A stretch of DNA of 21,015 nt from Reclinomonas americana ATCC 50394 (taxonomy: Eukaryota > Jakobida > Jakobea > Jakobida). Positions within the stretch are counted from its first letter, which is position 1; each line of letters starts with the position of its first letter. Location of the stretch: positions 126,303 through 147,317 of the forward strand of contig PS015346.1 of the NCBI GenBank assembly GCA_048213135.1. Direction: 5' to 3'. The notes beneath the pieces were generated by a model that searched no databases, was not told the origin of the DNA, and saw only the letters and a list, made by a program, of their open reading frames with translations. Position numbers and translations under genes: made by a program. Below, one piece after another: positions 1-12,345 of this stretch.

Positions 1-335
1 GAATTGCTTGTTTGTTGGTGAATGAATTGCAGTGTTTGTATGCGATGAGGTTTTGATTGGGCTTGATCCCCAAGTTGCTAGTTTTGCAACTGAGCGTATG
101 AATTGCAAGCTTATGCGTTGTCTTGGTGAAGTGGACAAACTTTGTCCCGTCAACAAACACACACACCACACACGCTGCGTTGCAGGCCGCGCACACAGAG
201 GCGCACACACAACACACACGCACACGCACGCAGAGCTCCACCTCCCTCTCTGCCTCTTCCATCCTCCGCGCGCGCACACGCATTTTCATCGTCACCAAAG
301 TGCCGCGTGACCCGTGACCCCGACACACACACACG
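1..335. other. 5' flank and leader of gene 1, CA-rich
   Basis: No coding region can be supported here. The first ~140 bases are mixed composition with two similar short segments beginning near 22 and 99 (both contain ATGAATTGCA). From about 157 to 334 the plus strand is dominated by CA dinucleotides running up to the ATG at 336, so this is probably the promoter and 5' leader of the next gene. No clear TATA box was seen. Confidence 0.5.
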
Positions 336-3300
336 ATGCAGTCAGACCTGTCTTCCGTGGCAGTGCCTCCCTACGAGGACTACCAGCCTCCACCTCCTCC
401 ACCACCACCACCACCACCACCACCTCCACAACAACAACAATCATCATCATCGTCCGACTCCTCCTCCTCCTCACAATCCACCATCATCGTCGCCTCCTCG
501 GCCGACACTGGCGATGACGCCACGACAACCACCATTGTCGCCAGTGGAATTGTCACGGCGGGTGCAGGCGGGCCGCCTCCACCTCCACCTCCGCCTCCGC
601 CTCCGCCTCCACCGCCTCCGCCACCGCCGCTGATCACTGGTGACTCGGCGTCCATGGCCTCCGCAGCAACGCCTTACCCGTTCAATGATATGTCGGTGCG
701 TACGTGAAAGTGTGTGAGAGTGTTTGCGTCACTTTTTTTTTGGCGCGTGAATTTTTTTGTGCGGTGGCTCTGTTGTGCGCGCGCGTGTGTGTGTGTTGCG
801 TGTGCGCGCGCGTTTTGTTTGTTTTTTGCGTTGCGCGCGCGCGTGTGTGTGTCTTTGTGTGTGTTGCGCGCGTTGCAAATTTCGACGATGAATTTTGTGG
901 TTGAATGCACGTGCTCTGCACTTTGGTGTCATGTGCATGTGTGTGTGCGCGCGTGTGTGTGTGTGTGCGTGTGTGTGTTGTGTCTGTGTGTAATTTGATT
1001 GTGTGATTTCGCTCCATTTCCATGTGGAAGTATTTGTGGCTCATTGTGTGCGTCTGTGTGTGTGCAGTTCATGCCATCGCAAGGAGGTGCGTTTTACATA
1101 AGCCGGCTTACACTTCCGTAAAAGAGCCTCATATTCTTTGATGCAGGGTACCCGTTCATGTCGCCGGGTGCTTTCCCTGGTGGCGATGGTGCGTGCGGAC
1201 TTGTCTTCCATTTGCTCCTTTTTGTGGTGTTGACTGGCGTGTGGTGCAGTGATGGTGCCGCCACCGGAGAGCGCGGATACGGGAGACAGCGGTTCGTCGG
1301 GCGATGATCGCCTGTGGGTTGTGCGGACACGAGTTGCGGCGTTGGTCGTGCGCCGTCTCTTGGCTCTTGTCTCGTATTCATGCCTCTTTTTTTTTTGCGA
1401 GCAGCAAGAGGGAGTGCTGCCGTCGCACTTCCGCTTCGAGTTTGGCTCTGTGCGCGACTCGCGACGCGGCGGCATCGACGAGCATCTGTACAAGCCGCGG
1501 CATTACGTGCTGAAGGTTGTGAGATTCATTTTTCCTTTTGTCTGTTGGTTCATGGCGCTGATGTGTGCGAGGCAGTTGGAGCTGTTGCCGCCGCTCACCA
1601 TGTACCGGTTGCGTGCGCGTGTGCTGCTGCTGGAGGCGGAGACCGGTCTGCCGGTGGCCATGTACGGTGGCAAGAATAACACGGGACCGACCACCAATGG
1701 TCTGGATTACAAGTCCAAGTTGCGCGGTGGGGGAAAGGGGAGGAGGGAGAGAGAGAAGGAGGAGGAGGAGGGGAAGGTGGTGGGCTCTCTCTTGCTGTGT
1801 GTGTCTTTGAGAGAGAGAAACGGGAAAGATACGCGCATGTGTTTGTGTGCGACTATGAGTGAAGGTGAGAGTGAGAGGGCATGATAAAACGGGAGCGAGG
1901 GAGCAGATTTGTGTGTATGTGTTCGTGTGTGCTGCCGAGAGAGTGGGAGAGAGTGAGAGGAGATGAGAAAACGGGAACGATGGAGCAAACGTGTGTGCGC
2001 GGGTGCGTTTTGTGAGAGATTTTGCGCGTTCAGTCGTGCGTGCACGCGCATCGCAGTATTTGTTTGACATGGACTCGTCGGCGTGGTGGAGATAGATAAG
2101 GAGACAAACGAAGAGAATGTGTGATTTTGCTTCATGTGTATGAGCGTGCGTGTGAGAGGAGAAAGAGGGGAGACACACGATGAGATTTTGTGATTTTTGC
2201 TTCGTGTGTGTGCGCGTTTGTGTGAGCGAGAATGGGATTTTGGTTTCACAGACAATGAGCTGTCTCCTTTGTCTGTCTCTCCAACATCCCTTCTCATCTT
2301 CGTCGCCGCGCCACGCAGTCCCGAATTTGTCGAAATGGAAGCAAGGCCACCACACATGCCCAACATGCTGTCGGCCGAGGTGCGAATCCGTTTCGTCCTG
2401 CACAGCAATAATTATCACAAGCTGCGGGCGCGCAAGACCCCGCAACTGCGCAATCTGCCACCAGCGTGAGTCGTCTATATCCGTCTCGTTTCTTCCTCTA
2501 TTGTGTTGTTCGTGTGTCCTCATTTTTTATGTTGTCTGCAGCAATGCTCCGCGGTTCCGCCTGCGCGTGTGCTTCCATGTGGCGCTCCCCGACGGCTCCA
2601 TGAATGAGCAGCCGTTGGTGACGTGCGACTCGCCCGACTTTGACATTTCTGCACGTGTCGACAGTTGCGTGTGTTGCTACTTGTTCATGATTTAGAGGCT
2701 GTTCCTCGTCATCTTACTTGCGCATTTGCAGCCAATGAACATCCCGTGTATGTCACGAAGAGCGAGAAGAAGAAAGAGGGCGGTCCTCCGACGCCAAAAG
2801 AGGTGAGTCGTGTCGTCGCTTGTTCTTTGCCGCTCTCGGTCGTCGTTGCATGCGCGTCTCTATCTGGTCTCTCTCCACATAGCCGCCATTGTCTTGTTGA
2901 TAATGAGCGACATGAAGTCCTTCGCTCTCTTTCTCCCTCTCCTCTCACTCTCCCGCTTCTCCCACCCTCTTCTCCTGTGATGGGCGACGTGAAGTCCTTC
3001 GCTCTCTTTGCCCTCTCCTCTCGCTCTCATTGTTTCTCGCGGCTTTCCTCTCCTCCTCTAATGAGCGCCATGAAGTCCTTCGCTCTCTTTGCCCTCTCCT
3101 CACTCTCATTGCTTCACGCGCCTTTCCTCTCCTCCTCTAATGAGCGACAAGAAGTCATTTGCTCTCTTTGCCCTCTCCTCTTCTCTCTCGTTTCTTTTCT
3201 CCTTTTATCCTCCGATGACCGACGTGAAGTCATTCACTCTCACTTTCTTTATTCACCCTCCCCCTCGCCTCTCTTCCTTTCTCTTTCCCCTCTTCTCCCC

Positions 3301-4352
3301 CTCTCCTCTCGCTGTTTCGTTTCTTCCCCCTACCCCTCTCATTTTTCTCACTTCCATTCCCCCCTTCTCCCCCCCCTTCTCCCCCCCTTCTCTCCCCTGC
3401 TACATAGAGCTCCGGCAGCTCCTCCCGCCCCTGCCAGGTGCTGGTCACGCACGACGAACCCATGCCCATCGTCCTCGACGACGTGGTGTCGCTGCCGCCA
3501 CCGCCGCCGCCACCGCAGCCGCGGTTCTTCCCGGGTTCCGGCGCGCTGCCGCACAGTCACAGTGCTCCGATGATGCCTGGCGTCGAGGGCCTCGGCTCGC
3601 CGTCGTCGTCGTCGGCGTCGGATATGATCGTCTCGAGCCTGCTGGCGTCAGGCGGTCCCCCCGACCCCGAGATGATCCAGCTGTTGAGCTTCTGGCGCAA
3701 CCCGTTGCTTTTTACGAGCGAGCAGCGTCTGGCGGTTGTACGCAGTTTCATTTCGCGCTTTGCCATGTGTCCTGGTGAGTCGTGTGGTGTTGTGGTGCCA
3801 CGATCAGGCAGCATCTCGTGCTAAACTTCACTGCGCGCAGCGTCGGAGCATCCCGCGGTAGCTAATACCGTGACGGCCATGTTGCTGCAAATGGGCCCGG
3901 AGTCCATTTGTGCGTCGTCCTCCCTTCTCATTCCTTTGTGTACCCGGTGCTGTGTCTGATTATTCTCTTTGTTTGTGTGTTGAGCAGCCGCAGGCTTCCA
4001 GTCTTCGCCCTCTGTTCATCGATCCCCGTACGAGACGGATCAGAGGTTCTCCGCCCTTCGTTGTTTTTCCCCAAGAAACGTGTCACTGTGCCGTTGCTGA
4101 CTCTCTGTTGTTTCCCCTGCAGGAAACGTGCTCGCGATACGTCGGCCGCGTCCGACGATGAGGATGTCGACTCGGGTCGTTGCGTCGCTCTCGTAATCTG
4201 CCGTCCACTGTGTGTTTGTTTGCCACGACTTACCTCTCTTGCCACCAATAATAGTCCATCCACCTCGCAAGCGAAATCGCAATCGCAGCAGCGACGATGG
4301 CGACGACGATGATGACGACGATGACGATGATGATGACGACGATGACCAATAG
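336..4352 (+). CDS. Putative nuclear protein: proline-rich N-terminus, unknown beta-rich core, acidic tail
   Basis: I do not recognise the family. Proposed exons: 336-695, 1068-1086, 1147-1188, 1250-1317 (or 1320), 1405-1515, 1576-1718, 2319-2465, 2542-2654, 2732-2802, 3408-3774, 3841-3909, 3988-4045, 4123-4175, 4255-4352. Phases agree at every junction and give about 572 aa. Residues 1-120 hold two polyproline runs (14 and 19), a Q4 run and a serine run. Residues ~164-358 form an ordered core rich in alternating hydrophobic segments (FRFEFGS, YRLRARVLLLE, AEVRIRFVLHS, PRFRLRVCFHVALPDGS, PVYVTKSEKKK). A second ordered stretch follows (~435-503, LLSFWRNPLLF and AMLLQMGPESI). The C-terminus has basic QRKRARD and PPRKRNRNR patches, then about 14 aspartates. 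This layout suggests a chromatin or transcription factor. An immunoglobulin-like DNA-binding fold (STAT, Rel or CudA type) is only a guess: no SH2 domain and no p53 zinc residues are visible. Weakest donors are those at 1318/1321, 1719 and 4046. Confidence 0.7.
387..629 (+). repeat. Two coding proline runs plus Q/S runs
   Basis: Inside exon 1 of gene 1. Nucleotides 387-428 encode 14 prolines (mostly CCA/CCT codons), followed by four glutamines and a serine-rich stretch to about 479. Nucleotides 573-629 encode 19 prolines (mostly CCT/CCG/CCA). The runs use different codon mixtures, so they probably expanded independently. Polyproline of this kind commonly binds profilin, SH3 or WW domains; no partner can be read from the sequence. 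Confidence 0.85.
696..1067 (+). repeat. TG/CG-rich intron 1 of gene 1
   Basis: The intron opens with gtgcgtacgtg at 696 and closes with tgtgtgtgcag at 1067. Almost all of it is interrupted TG and CG dinucleotide repeat (about 779-1065). No further exon is evident. Confidence 0.7.
1806..2240 (+). repeat. Degenerate tandem repeats in intron of gene 1
   Basis: Within the 600-bp intron between exons 6 and 7. An AAACGGGA-containing unit occurs at 1818, 1887 and 1969 (spacing 69 and 82), with flanking GAGAGTGAGAGG and GTGTGTGTG blocks repeated as well. A second unit, TGTGATTTT(T)GCTTC, occurs at about 2119 and 2188. Both look like decayed minisatellites, not exons. Confidence 0.6.
2901..3260 (+). 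repeat. Five-copy ~79-bp minisatellite in intron of gene 1
   Basis: Copies begin at about 2901, 2978, 3059, 3138 and 3213 (spacing 77, 81, 79, 75). Each starts with a variant of ATGAGCGACATGAAGTCCTT and continues into CTCTCTTTGCCCTCTCCTC pyrimidine sequence. The period is not a multiple of three and the block lies between the donor at 2803 (gtgagtcg) and the acceptor at 3407 (acatag), so it is intronic. The remainder to 3400 is a C/T tract serving as a long polypyrimidine region. Confidence 0.75.
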
Positions 4353-4615
4353 TCCCCCCTTGTCTTGTTGCTTTCTTTCTCACTCTTCAATCCTCTCTAT
4401 GTTTCTGCTTGCTTGCTCTCTCTCTCTCTCTCTTTTTATCGCTCATTCTCTCGCTCGCCATTCTCTAACACAAGTGAAAAGACGTTCGTATTGGTGGTTT
4501 GTGTCTATACATTGGTGGTAGTGCCGCGCAAGAAAAGAAAGGCAGTCGGCTGTGGAGTTGATTGGTACACTCACACGTGCCGGCGACGATGATGATTGAG
4601 ACAGGAGGAGACCCA
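4353..4615. other. Convergent intergenic spacer
   Basis: This 263-bp spacer lies between the TAG of gene 1 (4350-4352) and the stop of the borealin-like gene on the other strand (TGA at 4618-4616). It includes a CT run near 4417-4435. Both 3' UTRs must end or overlap here. No gene and no clear polyadenylation hexamer was found. Confidence 0.6.
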
Positions 4616-8030
<3,415 letters not shown>

Positions 8031-8462
8031 GTCGTGTCTTTTGTCTCTTTCTGTTCTGCTTCTTCTTGGGAGAGAGTGTTGTGTTTTCTCCAATCGAGTT
8101 GAATTTGGATTGCAACGGTCATTCATGCAGGACAAAATTGATTTACGACGTTTTGCAGACGGGGAAGTGAGTTGGCAGAGAGTTGAGAAGTCACTGTCGA
8201 AGATGCTTGGACTGGAGCGAGACGCGCAATGGAAAAAACAACAAAGATTTGTCAGGCATATTTTGTCGCGCGCGACTTCGCAACTCTCAGAGCCTGCTGC
8301 GATTCAATGAGGCCTTGAGTTGGCAAAGAGTTGGAAGGTACTGTCTGAGGTGCGCGGGCTGGAGCGAGACGCGCGATGCAAAAAGAAGCTGGATTTGTCA
8401 GCCACCGCGAAACTCTCCTGCAGGTATTGAGTTGGCTTTGAGTTGGGGAGGAACTGCTGGAA
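8031..8462. repeat. Intergenic spacer with degenerate ~148-bp tandem repeat
   Basis: This is the spacer between the borealin-like ATG (8030) and the stop of the NB-ARC/TPR gene (8463), and so presumably the borealin promoter. A unit beginning GAGTTGGCARAGAGTTG starts at 8169 and 8317, with GGCTGGAGCGAGACGCGC-like and GGATTTGTCAG-like blocks in the same order. A third partial start (GAGTTGGCTTTGAGTTGG) is at 8429. The copies do not share a conserved reading frame, so no coding region is called. Confidence 0.6.
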
Positions 8463-10688
8463 CTACTTGGTCTGGGGCTCATAGTTCTCCATGCTGCGCA
8501 CGAGACCCCGCTGCAATTAAATATGTGATTTACTTGGTGGTTAGCAAGTATTCCACGTCGCTGCGCGCCGGAAGCAGTCAGAAGCGTGATAGAAACTCAC
8601 AAAAACGCAAACGAAGAACCTCAAGCGTTTGCCAAGAGCTGGCGGCAGCGGAGGCAGTGGTGAACCGGCGGCTGTTGCCACAAACCGTCGCAACAGCTGA
8701 ACAGCCTCCGACGCAATATCGTGCAGTGCGTTGGTTCGCGCGGCGTTCCACTTGGCGTCGGGGGAGCCGGGTTCGAGAATGACGGAGCGGAACTGCAGGC
8801 GGTCCATCACGTCGACGGCGTTTTCGGCCACGACAAGAGTGGACGTGTGGGACTGCAACAAGGGAGAGGGAGGGAAAGGGTGGGGAAGGGTGAGGGAAAG
8901 GGGACATAAAGAGAAAGGTGTGTGCGTGTGTGTTCGTGCGAAGATAGAGCACCTTGGTTTCCTCGGGACCGAGGGTCAGTGCCTGCGACCAGAAAAGAAA
9001 GAATGAGATGGGACTCACGAAAAATAGGCACTGCTCGCACGTACCGATGAGCACTGATCTAGGGCGTTTTCAAAGGCGGCCGAGTTGGTGTAGCAGCTCG
9101 CCAGGTGGTTGTGCAGCTGAATCAAGGCCGGTATCCGTTGCTCGACGATAGCAGCGTCGGTTGAGTCGGTGAGGTGGCGCAGGTGGGCAAGGGACTGGGT
9201 GGGGGACAGGGGAAAGGGCAAGGGGTAAGGGCAGAGGAAGCAGCGAGAAAAGGAATGGAGAATAAAGAAGGAGAAGGGAGGGGAAACGGGGGAAGGGAGC
9301 AGAGAGAGGGAGAACGAACCGGGAGAGGAGGGGAAAGTGAGACGGGAAGAGAGAGGAGAGGAAGCAGCGAGAAAAGGAATGGAGAATGAAAAGAAGGAAA
9401 AGGGAGGAGAAACGAGGGGAAGGGAGAAGAGTGAGAGAGAACGAAATTGGGAGACAGAGGCAGGGAGAATAGGAATGGAGGAAAAGGATGAAAAGGAAGG
9501 GAGGAGGGAATGAGGAAGAACGAGCAAGCAGAGAGAAAGAAGGAAGAATGGAGACAAGAGTGTGAAAAAGTCAGAAGGGCGGAAGGGAGGGCAAGGAAGA
9601 GTCGAAGAATGTGAGGAAGAAGGAAAAGAAAGAGAAAGAAGGCACGTGTGGCCAGGGAGACAAGGGCAACGGAGAAGCACAGAGAGGAGAAAGAGGCACA
9701 TGAGGTAAAAAAAGAGCGCATTCCCACCTTGTTGAACAAATCCAATGCCTCAAGAACTTGTTTCCTTCGCAAATGGTCGGCACCTCGACTGCCGGCAGAA
9801 AATGTCAGTCTGAAAGAAAGCACAACACATGCCCGAGACGAAGAAGGGTGCACCTTTGAAGCTCCTTGGCGCGTGACAAAATGTCGGCGTCACTCTGTGC
9901 ATCACCAATGTGTCATCATTAATCAACCACCTCAGCGAGACCCTCCACGACAACCAACCTGCGTCACATCCACTGAGGCCTCGGCGGGTGGAATCTGACT
10001 CCTCATCCGTTCCACCAGCTCGCGAGCCTCCAGCCGCTGTCCACGCTTGTAGAGGTTGGCGGCCAGGTTTTCGACGGCCGCCAGTGTGTCGGGGTGCGAG
10101 GGACCCAGCAGGCGTTCCCGACCGAGAAGTGACTCGCGGAACAACGCGTCGGCCTCGTCGCACTTGCCAATGTATGACAGACACGTGGCGAGGTGCGACA
10201 TGGAGGCGAGGCTGTCGAGGTGCAGCGGACCGAGCACCTGTCTCCGCATCTCGCAACACCGGCGAAGCAAGTCGGCGGCCTGGTGCAATCGCTCCTGGCG
10301 GAACAGGCAGATGCCGAGGGTGCTGAGCGTGGCCAGCGTGTCGCTGTGCGCCTCGCCAAGCGCCTTCTGCTGCATGGCCAGACATTCGCGAGCCATCTTC
10401 TCCTGCTCCTTGCGGCGCCCCTGCTTGCCGAGGCACACGCTGAGGTTGAAGAGTGAGCGCAGGGTGTCGGGATGCTTCTCGCCAAGAGAGCGAGTCTGCA
10501 GATCGAGACACTCGCGCGTCAGGCGCTCTTGCAGCTCACGATCGCCCAGTTCGCCAACACAGGGCTGTGTTCATAAAAAAAATCGAATGAGTGACCGCAG
10601 CCGTAAAAAGTCAACCACCCTGCGCAGGAGGAAGAATTGCTTCCTCTCCACCAAGGTCTCTGCCTCCTTCCATCATCAGTAGAATGAC

Positions 10689-10727
<39 letters not shown>

Positions 10728-12314
10728 AGAGAGAGCGAGAGGCTGACAACAACACTCATTTCTTTCTTCACTTACGCGCGGCACGCAACTCCCAAATTAG
10801 TCATCGTGGTCAGCGTGCCCGGATGGTAGTTGCCGAGCACCTCTCTCCTCGCCTGCAGACACCGCCGTAATAGGCGCTCCTCACGCACCAGCAAACCGGC
10901 CTGGCCCCAACAGTACGCCTCCTGGTGCAGCGCCAGCAGCGAGTCCTCCGTCTCGCGACGCGTCGATGCACTCTCCTCATCGTCGACACCCCACAGTTCC
11001 ATGTGATGCACTTGATGCCAGGCACGCGCCGCGTGCTCCCAGTCCCTCCGCAACTGCTGCACGCGCGCCACACACTTCAGGCGCCACACACGCTCTGCGC
11101 CCTCCGCCTCGCCCGCCTTGCCGTCGCGATGATCGATGCGCGCCAGCACTCGATTGCAGCCATTCACCAAGTCAAAGGCACACGTGGCCACCGTACCCGT
11201 GTCCACCAACGTCGCCAGCTCGAGGAGACCCTTCAGCGTCAACAATGGCGTGTACTGGCCCGCCTGTGCTGACCACAGCCCGTCGTCCTCACACAGCGCC
11301 TGCCACAACAGCCCCATGGGCGTCAGTAGACTCTGCGCGGCCTCAAGCTGGCGATTCCGATCGCGACCACCCAGCGAGCCGACCAGCGCACACATGAGAC
11401 GCATGAGTGAGCGACGAGTGAGGGCGTACGGCTTGCCCTTGCGCCAGGCCCGAAGCCACTCCACAGCCAGCGGGTGCGCGCGGTAGTGCAAGGAGGACTT
11501 GCCGGGGCGCGGTGGCAACAGCAGCACGTGCTCAATCACGTTGCCGCCACTCTGCGCATCGGCGCGCAACATGCCGGTGGCCACCAGCGACTCGAGTGCG
11601 ACTTGGAAGGGTCCGTCGATGCGATGCCAGGTGCCGCTGTCCAATTCCAGCGTCGTTGGCGTCGCCGCAATGTCACTGCCGACATCGACCGACGACGCCG
11701 ACGACGTGTCGACTTGCAGGCCACTGCTGTGGCCGCCGCCGCTGCTGGCCGCCGAGATTGTGCTCATGGCCGGTGATGAGGGTGTCATTTCGACGTCCGC
11801 TGGCAGGTGGTATGCCACGACCGCTTGCTTGCGGCGGAGCATTTCCGAGCTGCGGCGGGTAGGGGGAAAAAGGGGAAGGGGGTGAGGGGGGAAGGGAAGA
11901 GGGGAAGAGGGAAGGGGGGAAGGGGGGAAGGGAGGAAGGGGGAAGGGAGGAAGGGGGGCGAGGGTGGAGGGGTTAAGGGGGAAAGGGAAAAGGGGAAGGG
12001 AAAGGGAAGTGAGAACGAAGCGGAGGGAGGACAAGTGAAGGGACGAGAAGTGAGGGAAGGGAGATTAGAAGACGAAGGGGAAGAGAATGGCAAGGGATAG
12101 CGAAGGGACAGGGGTGAAAAGGGGAGGGAATGAGGAAGGAGAAGGGAATCGGAATGGAAGTGAGAGAAGGAAAGGGAGGCGAGGTGGAACGAGAAGGAAA
12201 TAGGGGCGAGTAGGGAGATGAGATAAGGGCAAAAGAGAAGTGACTGCAAAGTTGCGGAAGAAGCAGTGTCGACAAAAAATGCGAAACCACTGGGCGTGAA
12301 TAGTACAGAGGCAC

Positions 12315-12345
<31 letters not shown>

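Noticed and set aside
150-332. CA/GT repeats as a CRISPR-like or structured RNA array
   Set aside because: They are simple dinucleotide repeats without spacers or conserved stem structure.
1378-2523. Long minus-strand open frame (381 codons) across gene 1
   Set aside because: Its product is Thr/His/Arg/Ser-rich low complexity from GT and GA repeats, and it overlaps exons and introns of the well-phased plus-strand gene.
1405-2802. p53, Rel/NF-kB, Runt, T-box or Ndt80 family for gene 1
   Set aside because: Signature residues (p53 zinc Cys/His cluster, Rel RFRY-type loop, Runt and T-box cores) are not present.
2665-3573. Plus-strand frame reading through the 79-bp repeats as a repetitive protein
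   Set aside because: The repeat period varies and is not a multiple of three, strong splice sites bound it, and the composition is low complexity.
10003-10485. Alternative frame in the TPR exon (Arg/Ala/Ser-rich)
   Set aside because: It is a shadow of the TPR frame, which has regular 42-residue periodicity and conserved LG..HPDTL motifs.
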